This document shows positions 1 through 7,630 of a DNA stretch of 64,000 bases, piece by piece. The stretch lies in NCBI GenBank assembly GCA_964531385.1, contig CAZHGC010000001.1:1-64000 (forward strand), given 5' to 3'. The notes beneath the pieces were generated by a model. It searched no databases. It had not been told where the DNA came from and worked only from the letters and a program-made list of their open reading frames with translations. The translations under genes and the position numbers were made by a program. Source of the DNA: MGBC114079 sp964531385. GTDB taxonomy: Bacteria; Bacillota; Clostridia; Lachnospirales; CAG-274. Positions within the stretch are counted from its first letter, which is position 1, and each line of letters begins with the position of its first letter.

Positions 1-87
1 TTAAATATTATATTTTGATGCTATGATGTGTCCTATTTGCTATTGCAATTTTCAATTAAAGTAATTTATAAAAAAATTATTTATGGC

Positions 88-116
88 TTGCTTTTTGTTT
101 ATTTTTTGTGTATAAT
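88..116 (+). promoter_or_regulatory. Sigma-A-type promoter of the 6S-like RNA
   Basis: TTGCTT at 88-93 and a perfect TATAAT at 111-116 are separated by 17 bases. Transcription would start near 121-124, exactly where the closing stem of the structured RNA begins. This supports an independently transcribed non-coding RNA. Confidence 0.75.
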
Positions 117-120
117 AAAT

Positions 121-307
121 AAAAAGCTCTTCCGAGTACGAGTCTATGATTGTTTATAACCAACACGACTTTTACGGGATAATAGTTTTCTTTGCACAGA
201 TTTGTATGTTGCTTTTTAAGCAAAACGAGGAACTGCAAAGGGCTACAACCACCTTATTCTAAGGTTTTAAGCCTTATTGATAACGGCTCGGTAGAGTCTT
301 TTTTTTT
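121..307 (+). ncRNA. ssrS: Probable 6S RNA
   Basis: A transcript of about 187 nt can be drawn from its own promoter to a U-run at 299-307. Its ends pair: 127-136 (CTCTTCCGAG) with 287-296 (CTCGGTAGAG), one mismatch in ten. Inside, CTTTGCA at 190-196 pairs with TGCAAAG at 234-240 and encloses a TTGCTT/AAGCAA hairpin (209-223). A small hairpin, ACCTTA/TAAGGT (251-265), lies in the 3' strand of a large unpaired region. A closed terminal stem, a long central bubble with a small 3'-side hairpin, an apical stem and a size near 190 nt are the hallmarks of 6S RNA, which binds sigma-A RNA polymerase in stationary phase. I infer identity from architecture; a covariance search would settle it. Another family of structured RNA is possible. 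Confidence 0.68.
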
Positions 308-336
308 GCTCACTATTTAAAGAAAGAGGGAGTTTT

Positions 337-753
337 ATGCCGGAGATAGGTCAAGTTGTTGAAATTGAAGGAAACAAAGTTGTTGTTAAATTGAAAAGAA
401 CGGAAGCTTGTGCAAAGTGTAGAGCTTGTACAGTTGGTATGCAGTCTCAAGATATGATTATAAAAGCGTACAACAATTGTGAGGCGAAAATAGGCGACAG
501 CGTTGAAATAGTTTTGGAAGAAGCTGATTTTGTTACGGCGGTTATGATAAGTTATGGAATTCCTTTTTTATCGTTGATAATAGGAACGTTTTTAGGTTTC
601 TCAATTTCGGAAATATTGGGTTTTGGATATGGTGAATTGGTTGGCTTTGCTTTTGGAATTATATTTGTTGTTATTGCGTATCTTTGGATAAAAAGCAAAG
701 AGGAATATTGGAAAAGCAAAAATTTTGTGCCGAAAGCGGTTAAAAAGGTTTGA
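337..753 (+). CDS. RseC/MucC-family membrane protein
   Basis: 138 aa. The N-terminal part (to about residue 70) is a soluble beta-rich domain with closely spaced cysteines (C-x2-C-x2-C near residues 25-31). Two membrane segments follow at roughly 68-90 and 98-117, then a short basic tail. This is the RseC/MucC (SoxR-reducing system) layout; in Clostridia such genes often accompany redox or electron-transfer functions, but none is adjacent here. The ATG at 337 follows an AAAGAGGGAG ribosome site. It lies only 30 bases after the U-run of the 6S-like RNA, so it may depend on read-through or a weak promoter. The exact role is unknown. Confidence 0.8.
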   Translation: MPEIGQVVEIEGNKVVVKLKRTEACAKCRACTVGMQSQDMIIKAYNNCEAKIGDSVEIVLEEADFVTAVMISYGIPFLSLIIGTFLGFSISEILGFGYGELVGFAFGIIFVVIAYLWIKSKEEYWKSKNFVPKAVKKV

Positions 754-760
754 CGGATTT

Positions 761-821
761 AAAAAAAGTTCTGTAATTGGTGTTGGTTTTAACGACCGAA
801 CCTGTATTACAGAATTTTTTT
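761..821 (+). terminator. Rho-independent terminator after the RseC-family gene
   Basis: TTCTGTAAT (769-777) pairs perfectly with ATTACAGAA (806-814), followed by seven T residues. An A-run precedes the left arm, so the hairpin could work in both directions and also end the minus-strand genes to its right. Confidence 0.85.
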
Positions 822-845
822 GTTTGACTGACGTTTTTTTGAAGC

Positions 846-1025
846 TTAATTTTGTTTTTTGACAATTTCGTATTCATTGTTTATATGGAAATATGGACAG
901 TTATAATAGGAATTTGAAATATATTTTGCCATTTCGTCTTCATCGAGCGAAATTTGGCAATAGTACATTTCTGTGAAGTCATCATATTCATAATTCAGAC
1001 AGTATTCGCAAGTGTTATTATTCAT
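846..1025 (-). CDS. Small Cys-containing protein, DUF6472-like
   Basis: 59 aa, read on the minus strand with a strong AAAAGGAGT ribosome site just before its ATG. It has C-x2-C near the N-terminus (C6, C9), a third Cys at 23 in a tyrosine-rich stretch, an acidic LDEDEM segment and a late C-P-Y-F motif (C43). It ends in a basic tail. This spacing fits what I recall of the clostridial DUF6472 family, whose function is unknown; four cysteines suggest a metal site. It lies 14 bases downstream of the TPR gene on the same strand, so the two probably form one transcript. It is easily missed because it is so short. Confidence 0.7.
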   Translation of the reverse strand: MNNNTCEYCLNYEYDDFTEMYYCQISLDEDEMAKYISNSYYNCPYFHINNEYEIVKKQN

Positions 1026-1039
1026 TAGTGAACTCCTTT

Positions 1040-1642
1040 TTAAAAATAAGTTAGAATTTTTTCTTTTAATATGAGGTTTGAATTTTCGATGTGTTTTTTT
1101 AAATTTTCTGATTTTTCGTAATTATTTGTTTTGCTGTAGACAGAGATTAAAAGTATGTATGCTTTGCTTAAATCACATTTTAAGCGGATTGCTTCGGTTA
1201 GGATTGTTTCACAATCTGTGTAATTTTCTTTTTCGAAAAGAAGTTCTGCCCACGTTGTTAGTGCCTGCATATAAGAATTGTAATGTTCTTCACATATTGT
1301 TATTGTTTCAAGGTTTGAATAACCGTATTTTAATTTTAAATCGGTGTTTGATATTTGCTCGTTGAACTTTATCATTGTTAATTTTGATTTTTGAAGAACA
1401 AGATTTTGTGCATTTATAATGTCTTTGTTTTCGGAAGTTTCGGGATATTTTTTTATTGGAAGAATTTCTGTGTTTGGTTTTATATAGAAACATTCTTCGA
1501 TTTCTTTTTTTCTTGATGAATTTGCTTTAATTTCTTTTTTCATTATATTTTCGAGAGTTTGGCGAAAATCGACTTTATTTTTTCTTAACATAATTTGTAT
1601 TGCAAGAACCGTTCCAACGAATAAAATAAAAAAAATAGGCAT
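1040..1642 (-). CDS. Membrane-anchored TPR-like hypothetical protein
   Basis: 200 aa on the minus strand; AAGGAG precedes the ATG. Residues 2-18 are a hydrophobic N-terminal anchor followed by a basic patch. The middle is charged and low in complexity. The last ~90 residues form paired helices with TPR-like spacing (W-A-E-L-L-F-E-x-E-N-Y, then A-x-x-L-x-x-x-Y). The likely topology is one N-terminal membrane helix with a cytoplasmic helical-repeat domain. It is the first gene of a two-gene minus-strand unit with the 59-aa protein. I do not recognise a named family and infer only a protein-protein interaction role. Confidence 0.65.
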   Translation of the reverse strand: MPIFFILFVGTVLAIQIMLRKNKVDFRQTLENIMKKEIKANSSRKKEIEECFYIKPNTEILPIKKYPETSENKDIINAQNLVLQKSKLTMIKFNEQISNTDLKLKYGYSNLETITICEEHYNSYMQALTTWAELLFEKENYTDCETILTEAIRLKCDLSKAYILLISVYSKTNNYEKSENLKKHIENSNLILKEKILTYF

Positions 1643-1971
1643 TTGTATTTCTCCTTAAGTTGTATTATAATGTTATGAAAGGTTTATTTACTGAAATTTA
1701 ATTTTATAAATACATTATACACATAAATTGAAAATAAAAAAAGAGTTTTTTTAGGTTTTTGATAAAGTTGACGGTTTGTTAGAAATGTGTATTTTTGAGT
1801 TTTTTTATATTGTGCTTTGTTTTAAAAACTTGACAATTTTATTTTTTTGATATTACCTTAAGCGGTGCTGTTTTTAAAAAATTTTAAAAATGTATATTTT
1901 TCGATTGAAATGTGTTTTTTGTTAATATATAATTTTATGTGTTTCGATTGTTTTACGGAGGAAAGATTGGT
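1643..1971. other. AT-rich divergent intergenic region
   Basis: About 330 bases of very AT-rich DNA separate the minus-strand unit from the helicase gene, so both promoters should lie here. TTGACA at 1830-1835 is the clearest -35 candidate for the + strand; its best -10 (TATTAC, 1851-1856) is poor and only 15 bases away. No gene or strong hairpin is visible. Confidence 0.5.
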
Positions 1972-3819
1972 ATGGCGTTTAGTCTTAATGAAAAGCAAGA
2001 AGAAGCTGTTTTTCATAATTTTGGTCCTATGATGGTTTTGGCAGGGCCGGGAAGCGGAAAAACAACGGTTATTATACATAGAATAAAAAATCTTATTGAG
2101 AAATATAATGTATTGCCGAAAGATATTTTGGTTATAACATTTACCAAAGCTGCCGCAAATGAAATGAAAAGCAGATTTGAGGAAATCGATGTTTTTCACG
2201 AGGGTGTTACTTTTGGAACGTTTCATTCATATTTTTTTAGAATATTGAGAAACAGTTTTGGTTACAAACTTGATAATGTTCTTAAAGACGATGAAAAAAG
2301 AAACATTATAAAAAGGATAGTTGACGAAAAGGAATTAATTGTTGAGGACGAAGAAGAATATATTGCGAATATGATGAATGAAATTTCTTTGATTAAAAGC
2401 GAACTTGGCAATTATCGGGAGCATAAGTCTTCTAATTTTGGAACGATGGAGTTTTCATCTTTTTTTGAAAGATATGAAGAAATTAAAAATGAAAACAATA
2501 AGATTGATTTTGATGATATGGTTTGCAAATGTTATCAAAAGCTTTCCGAAAACAAAAATATTCTCGAAATGTGGAAGAACAGATATAAATATATTTTGAT
2601 TGATGAGTTTCAAGATATTAACAAGGCTCAATATGAGTGTGTTAAACTTTTGAGCGAAAAAAACGGGAACGTTTTTATTGTTGGAGATGATGACCAGAGC
2701 ATTTATAAATTTAGAGGGGCAAGACCGGAATTTTTGCTTAGATTTCCCAATGATTTTGATGATGTTAAAAAAATTATTCTTGATGTTAATTATAGGTCTA
2801 CCACACAAATTATAAATTTAAGCAATGCCGTTATTAAAAGAAATACAAACAGATATGAAAAAATTATTAAAGGAACGAAAAAAAACGGAAGTATGCCTAT
2901 TTTGCTTAGGAATGATGATATTGGTTCGGAGGCTACTGAAATTGCAAGAAAAATTTCGAAATTTAGAGAAAAAATTGCTTTGAATAAAGTTGCGGTTATT
3001 TACAGGACAAATATTCAGGCACGCTCTATTATTGACGCATTTATGGACTTTAACATTCCTTATCAAATTAAAGACGAAGTTCCAAGCATTTACGAGCATC
3101 GTGTTGCGAAAGATATTTTTGCATATCTTAATTTGATTTTGAATATAAAAAATAATTTGGCTTTTGAAAGGATTGTTAATAAGCCTAAAAGATATATAAG
3201 CAAAGCTGTTTTGGCAGAGGCTAAAAAAAATGCTGATACTTCGCTTATAAATGCTGTTTATATGGTTGACGGGATTAAAACTTGGCAAACTCAGAAAATG
3301 GACGAACTTGTTTATAATTTGAGTAATGCAAAAAAAAAGAATGTTTATGAAATGTTCAGATATATAAGGCGTGTTATCGGATATGACGAATATATAAAAG
3401 AGTATTCCGCTTTTAGAAAAGTTAATCCGAAAAGTCTTTTTGAAATTCTCGATGAAATTCAAGAGGGGTCAAAAGGATATGAAAAAATTGAAGATTATTT
3501 GACACACGTTGACGATGTTATTACAGAGATGCGTGAAAAAAAGAAAAATTCAAACGGAATTTCAAATGGTGTTGTTTTATCGACAATGCACAGTGCGAAA
3601 GGGCTTGAATTTGATATTGTTTTTGTTACAAGTGCTGTTGAGGGGGTTATTCCTCACGAAAAAAGTACAGGTATTGAGGAAATTGAAGAAGAAAGACGAC
3701 TTTTTTATGTTGCGATTACAAGAGCCAGAAGACTTTTGTTTATTTCAATTATTAAAACAAGATATGAACAAGCGGTTAAACCGACAAGATTTTTGAAACA
3801 AATTATAAAAAGCGAATAA
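1972..3819 (+). CDS. UvrD/PcrA-type superfamily 1 DNA helicase, short form
   Basis: 615 aa. ATP-driven 3'-5' DNA unwinding is expected. The motifs run in order: Q-motif (NEKQEEAV), Walker A A-G-P-G-S-G-K-T near residue 33, motif Ia (ITFTKAAANEM), Walker B DEFQD, motif III (GDDDQSIYKFRGA), motif IV (YRS), motif V (TMHSAKGLEFD) and motif VI (YVAITRAR) near the C-terminus. It ends soon after motif VI, so it lacks the ~100-residue C-terminal tail of full-length PcrA (about 720-740 aa). The cell may have a separate full-length PcrA. The start at 1972 is preferred because GGAGGAAAG lies at 1958-1966; an ATG 33 bases upstream has no such site. Confidence 0.9.
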   Translation: MAFSLNEKQEEAVFHNFGPMMVLAGPGSGKTTVIIHRIKNLIEKYNVLPKDILVITFTKAAANEMKSRFEEIDVFHEGVTFGTFHSYFFRILRNSFGYKLDNVLKDDEKRNIIKRIVDEKELIVEDEEEYIANMMNEISLIKSELGNYREHKSSNFGTMEFSSFFERYEEIKNENNKIDFDDMVCKCYQKLSENKNILEMWKNRYKYILIDEFQDINKAQYECVKLLSEKNGNVFIVGDDDQSIYKFRGARPEFLLRFPNDFDDVKKIILDVNYRSTTQIINLSNAVIKRNTNRYEKIIKGTKKNGSMPILLRNDDIGSEATEIARKISKFREKIALNKVAVIYRTNIQARSIIDAFMDFNIPYQIKDEVPSIYEHRVAKDIFAYLNLILNIKNNLAFERIVNKPKRYISKAVLAEAKKNADTSLINAVYMVDGIKTWQTQKMDELVYNLSNAKKKNVYEMFRYIRRVIGYDEYIKEYSAFRKVNPKSLFEILDEIQEGSKGYEKIEDYLTHVDDVITEMREKKKNSNGISNGVVLSTMHSAKGLEFDIVFVTSAVEGVIPHEKSTGIEEIEEERRLFYVAITRARRLLFISIIKTRYEQAVKPTRFLKQIIKSE

Positions 3820-3841
3820 TTAATTAGGAGAGTTTGATTTT

Positions 3842-3949
3842 ATGAAAAAAATGAACAACGACAAAAAAAGAGTTATTATTGGTGTTATTGCAGTTTTCTT
3901 GATTTTTATTATGGTTTTGGGAGCTGTTGCACCTTTTATGTTCTATTAA
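3842..3949 (+). CDS. 35-aa single-pass membrane microprotein
   Basis: A short ORF with a good AGGAGAG site (3826-3832) starts 22 bases after the helicase stop. The product has a Lys/Asn-rich N-terminus (about 9 residues), one hydrophobic helix (residues 11-30) and a tiny tail ending in Phe-Tyr. The layout resembles Prli42-type stressosome-associated miniproteins of Bacillota, but the similarity is architectural only. It is followed directly by a terminator, so it is the last gene of the helicase transcript. Confidence 0.65.
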   Translation: MKKMNNDKKRVIIGVIAVFLIFIMVLGAVAPFMFY

Positions 3950-3965
3950 TATTTTGCGTATTTCT

Positions 3966-4002
3966 GCTGTTTGAAAGTATTTTGCTTTTGAACAGCTTTT
4001 TT
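3966..4002 (+). terminator. Terminator after the helicase/microprotein unit
   Basis: GCTGTTTGAAAG (3966-3977) pairs with CTTTTGAACAGC (3985-3996), with G-U pairs in the middle, and is followed by six T residues. Confidence 0.85.
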
Positions 4003-4052
4003 GACAAATTTAAAATTTTACGGAAATTTGGGCGGTATGAATTAATTCTGTC

Positions 4053-4081
4053 TTGAAATTATTAATGATTGTATTTATAAT
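4053..4081 (+). promoter_or_regulatory. Sigma-A promoter of the rel operon
   Basis: TTGAAA (4053-4058), a 17-base spacer and a perfect TATAAT (4076-4081). It gives a leader of about 175 nt before rel. I see no recognisable riboswitch or T-box in the leader. Confidence 0.7.
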
Positions 4082-4262
4082 GTTTAGTATAGGATAGGAG
4101 ATTGCACAGCAGAAAATTTGTTTATTGCTGTTGGAATTGCCATTATTTAAAGATTTAAAGCGATTTTTGCTTTTTATTATAAAGATGAAAGTTTTGTGCA
4201 TTTGCATTGTATTTGCCGAATGTTAATATGATGTTACTGTTGTTGACAGAGGAGTGACGGTT

Positions 4263-6497
4263 ATGGAGCAATATGAAAAGCTATATGAAGAACTTATTGA
4301 AAAAATGAAAAAATATCACCCTTCAAACGATTTTTCTATGGTTGAAAAGGCGTATCTTCTTGCAAGAGAGGCTCATGGAGAACAACTTAGAAAGTCCGGC
4401 GAACCTTATATTATACACCCGTTGTGTGTTGCAATTATTCTTGCTGAACTTGAACTTGACATTGAGTCTATTGTTGCGGGAATTTTGCACGATGTTGTTG
4501 AAGATACAATTTATTCTTGCGAGGACATTACAAGAATGTTTAGCGAGGAAGTTACTCTTCTTGTTGACGGTGTTACAAAGCTTGAAAAAATTGAATATTC
4601 TTCTAAAGAAGAAATGCAAGCGGAAAATTACAGAAAAATGTTTCTTGCTATGGCGAAGGATATTCGTGTTCTTATTATTAAAATTTCGGACAGACTTCAT
4701 AATATGCGTACGCTTAAATATATGAGACCTGAAAAACAGCGAGAAAAAGCACAAGAAACACTTGATATTTATGCTCCTTTGGCTCACAGGCTTGGTATTT
4801 CAAAAATTAAGACGGAGCTTGAAGATTTATCGCTTAGATATTTGGAGCCGGAAGCTTATTATGATTTGGCTGACAAGATAAAGAGAAAACAATCCGAAAG
4901 AGAAGCTTATGTTGCTAAAATTGTTAATCAGCTTAAAGAAAAATGTGCTGAAAACAACATTGAGTGTGAAATTGCGGGACGCCCGAAACATTTTTTCAGT
5001 ATTTACAAAAAAATGCTTAACCAAAACAAAACTCTTGACCAAATTTACGATTTGTTTGCTGTTAGAGTTATTGTCAACACTGTTAGGGATTGTTATGAAG
5101 TTCTTGGCATTGTTCACGAAATGTATAAACCTATTCCGAGCAGATTTAAAGATTATATTGCTATGCCGAAATCAAATATGTATCAATCTCTTCACAACAC
5201 TTTGATTGGGCCGGAGGGCGAACCTTTTGAAGTTCAAATAAGAACTTGGGAAATGCACAGAACTGCTGAATATGGTATTGCGGCACACTGGAAATATAAA
5301 GAGGGAAAAACTGGAACGGAAGAAAACTCTGAAGAAGCAAAACTTTCTTGGCTTAGACAAATTTTGGAATGGCAAAAAGATATGTCGGACAATAAAGAAT
5401 TTATGGACACGATTAAGACAGACCTTGACGCATTTAGCGACAATGTTTATTGTTTTAGCCCAACAGGAGAAGTTAAAAGCCTTCCAAACGGAGCAACACC
5501 TGTTGATTTTGCATATTCTGTTCACAGTGCTGTTGGAAATAAAATGGTTGGTGCGAGAGTTAACGGAAGAATTGTTACTTTTGATTATGAAATTCAAAAT
5601 GGTGACAGAGTTGAAATTGTTATTTCTCAAAATTCGAGGGGCCCGAGCATGGACTGGCTTAAATTTGTTAAGAGCAGTCAGGCAAAGAGCAAAATTAATC
5701 AATGGTTTAAGAAAGTTAATAAAGAAGAAAATATTATTAAAGGCAAGGAGCTTATTGAAAAAGAAGCAAAGCGAAAAGGTCTTGTTTTATCGGAGCTTTT
5801 GTCGCCGAAGAGAATGGAGAGTGTTCTTGAAAGATATTGTTTTAAAGATTGGGACTCTATTTGTGCGGCTGTTGGGCACGGCGGACTTAAAGAAGGACAG
5901 ATTATAAACCGACTTAACGACGAAATGAAAAAAGATCTTAAAAAAGATGTTTCTGTTGAAGCAGTTTTGAAACAAGGTAAAGAACAAGCTGTTCAGTCAC
6001 AGAATTTTGGACAGAACGGAAACAAGGCAAAGAAAAGCAAAAGCGGAATTATTGTTCATGGAATTGGCGATATTGAAGTTAGATTTTCACGCTGTTGCAC
6101 GCCTATTCCTGGAGACGAAATTATTGGTTTTGTTACGAGGGGAAGAGGTGTTTCAATTCACAGGACAGACTGTGTTAATATTATAAATTTGAATGAAGAA
6201 GAACGACACAGGCTTTTGGAGGCTGAATGGAGCGTTGATGCTACAAAAGAAGAAAAAGCTTCTTTCTCGGCGGAAATTCTTATTATTGGAAACAACAGAA
6301 ACAGTATGGTGCTTGATGTTTCAAAGGCTGTTGTTGAAGAGGGAATTGCTATGACATCGATTAACGCAAAATGCGAAAAGAATCGAGCGAGAATTAATGT
6401 TACTGTTCAAATAAATAATAAGGCACAGCTTGAAAGTTTTTGCAAAAAATTGTATAATATTGACGGTGTGACCGATATAGAAAGGGTAACGACTTAA
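4263..6497 (+). CDS. rel: Bifunctional (p)ppGpp synthetase/hydrolase
   Basis: 744 aa, full length for the Rel/RelA-SpoT family. It makes and degrades (p)ppGpp, the stringent-response alarmone. The N-terminal HD hydrolase domain is intact (HDVVEDT near residue 80), so hydrolysis should be active. The synthetase domain follows (RPKHFFSIYKKM, then RFKDYIAMPKSN and EVQIRT near residues 240-335). A TGS domain (VDFAYSVHSAVG) sits near residue 415 and an ACT domain is at the C-terminus. The ATG at 4263 sits 8 bases after AGAGGAG; a GTG nine bases upstream overlaps that site and is less likely. dtd follows after 1 base, a common rel-dtd arrangement in Bacillota. Confidence 0.96.
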   Translation: MEQYEKLYEELIEKMKKYHPSNDFSMVEKAYLLAREAHGEQLRKSGEPYIIHPLCVAIILAELELDIESIVAGILHDVVEDTIYSCEDITRMFSEEVTLLVDGVTKLEKIEYSSKEEMQAENYRKMFLAMAKDIRVLIIKISDRLHNMRTLKYMRPEKQREKAQETLDIYAPLAHRLGISKIKTELEDLSLRYLEPEAYYDLADKIKRKQSEREAYVAKIVNQLKEKCAENNIECEIAGRPKHFFSIYKKMLNQNKTLDQIYDLFAVRVIVNTVRDCYEVLGIVHEMYKPIPSRFKDYIAMPKSNMYQSLHNTLIGPEGEPFEVQIRTWEMHRTAEYGIAAHWKYKEGKTGTEENSEEAKLSWLRQILEWQKDMSDNKEFMDTIKTDLDAFSDNVYCFSPTGEVKSLPNGATPVDFAYSVHSAVGNKMVGARVNGRIVTFDYEIQNGDRVEIVISQNSRGPSMDWLKFVKSSQAKSKINQWFKKVNKEENIIKGKELIEKEAKRKGLVLSELLSPKRMESVLERYCFKDWDSICAAVGHGGLKEGQIINRLNDEMKKDLKKDVSVEAVLKQGKEQAVQSQNFGQNGNKAKKSKSGIIVHGIGDIEVRFSRCCTPIPGDEIIGFVTRGRGVSIHRTDCVNIINLNEEERHRLLEAEWSVDATKEEKASFSAEILIIGNNRNSMVLDVSKAVVEEGIAMTSINAKCEKNRARINVTVQINNKAQLESFCKKLYNIDGVTDIERVTT

Positions 6498-6498
6498 T

Positions 6499-6948
6499 AT
6501 GAGAGCTGTTTTACAAAGGGTTGGTTATGCTTCGGTTAAAGTTGACGGCGAGATTGTCGGAAAAATTGACAAAGGAATTGTTGCTTTGATTGGCATAAAT
6601 TCAACAGATGATGAAAATGTTTATAAATATATTTGCGACAAGATTATTAATTTGCGTATTTTTGAGGACGAGGCAGAAAAAATGAACTTATCTGTTAAGG
6701 ATATTGGCGGTGGAATTTTGATTGTTCCGAATTTTACAATTTATGCCGATGCAAGAAAAGGAAGACGCCCTAACTTTGTTATGGGCGCAAAGCCTGACGA
6801 GGCGGAGGGTAAGTTTTTTGAATTTGTTCAAACTGCAAAGTCTATGTTTGAAAACATTGAAATGGGCATTTTTAGAGCGGATATGAAAGTTGAGCTTTTA
6901 AACGACGGGCCGGTTACGATACTTTTGGACAGCGATAAAAATTTTTGA
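6499..6948 (+). CDS. dtd: D-aminoacyl-tRNA deacylase
   Basis: 149 aa, the usual length. It removes D-amino acids wrongly attached to tRNA, acting as a dimer in the cytoplasm. The cis-proline signature N-D-G-P-V-T is at residues 135-140. The other active-site signature, normally S-Q-F-T at 77-80, reads P-N-F-T here, with the flanking DARKGRRPNF segment conserved. It begins one base after the rel stop and is probably co-translated from a GAAAGGG site inside rel. The altered motif is noted as a finding; overall family membership is clear. Confidence 0.93.
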   Translation: MRAVLQRVGYASVKVDGEIVGKIDKGIVALIGINSTDDENVYKYICDKIINLRIFEDEAEKMNLSVKDIGGGILIVPNFTIYADARKGRRPNFVMGAKPDEAEGKFFEFVQTAKSMFENIEMGIFRADMKVELLNDGPVTILLDSDKNF

Positions 6949-6961
6949 TAGGTGGCTTTAT

Positions 6962-7591
6962 ATGAGAGTTAAAACTTTTATTGTTTCTGTCATGGAAACA
7001 AACGGATATATTGTTTTTGATGAAAAAACTCTTGACGGAATTGTTGTTGACCCCGGAGACAGTGCGGAGTTGTTTGTTGAATTTATTAAAAAAGAAAAAA
7101 TTAACGTTAAATATATTGCCTTGACTCACGCACATTTTGACCATATTGGCGGTGTTGAAGAAATTAAGGCGGAGACGGGAGCCGAAATTATTATTTGCAA
7201 TGGCGAAGAAGTTGTTGCGGAAAATGCGAATTATAATTTATCGGCAATGTATGATTATCCTTTTACTGTTAAAGCTGATAAAATTTTGGCGGACGGTGAT
7301 GAATTTTCTTTTGGCGGACTTACGGCAAAGGTTTTGAAGACGCCGGGACATACGCCGGGAGGTTGTTGTTATTATTTTGAAAACGAGGGTGTGTTGTTTT
7401 CGGGAGATACTTTGTTTTATGGGTCGATTGGGAGAACCGATTTTCCAAACGGAAGCTTTTCGGATTTGATTGCTGCAATTAAAGAAAAGCTTATGGTTTT
7501 GCCTGATGATGTTTATGTTTATTGCGGGCATGGGCCGGCAACGAAAATTGGTTTTGAAAGGGCGAATAACCCTTATTTGAATGGGTTTTAG
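6962..7591 (+). CDS. Metallo-beta-lactamase-fold hydrolase (glyoxalase II-like)
   Basis: 209 aa. Metal ligands are visible in order: HAHFDH (H-x-H-x-D-H) near residue 59, GHTPGG near residue 130, GDTLF near residue 151 and a late CGHGP. This is the compact YcbL/glyoxalase-II-like subgroup found in the rel-dtd neighbourhood of many Clostridia. It probably hydrolyses a thioester such as S-lactoylglutathione or a bacillithiol-type analogue, but the substrate cannot be read from sequence. ATAGGTGG precedes the ATG. It lies 13 bases after dtd and is part of the rel operon. Confidence 0.9.
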   Translation: MRVKTFIVSVMETNGYIVFDEKTLDGIVVDPGDSAELFVEFIKKEKINVKYIALTHAHFDHIGGVEEIKAETGAEIIICNGEEVVAENANYNLSAMYDYPFTVKADKILADGDEFSFGGLTAKVLKTPGHTPGGCCYYFENEGVLFSGDTLFYGSIGRTDFPNGSFSDLIAAIKEKLMVLPDDVYVYCGHGPATKIGFERANNPYLNGF

Positions 7592-7630
7592 CTTATAAAT
7601 TAGTTTTAGAATTTGATTGAGGTAGCTATA

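Noticed and set aside
4010..4207. A 65-codon minus-strand frame in the rel leader
   Set aside because: No ribosome site, Asn/Ile-rich composition typical of AT-rich non-coding DNA, and it overlaps the rel promoter.
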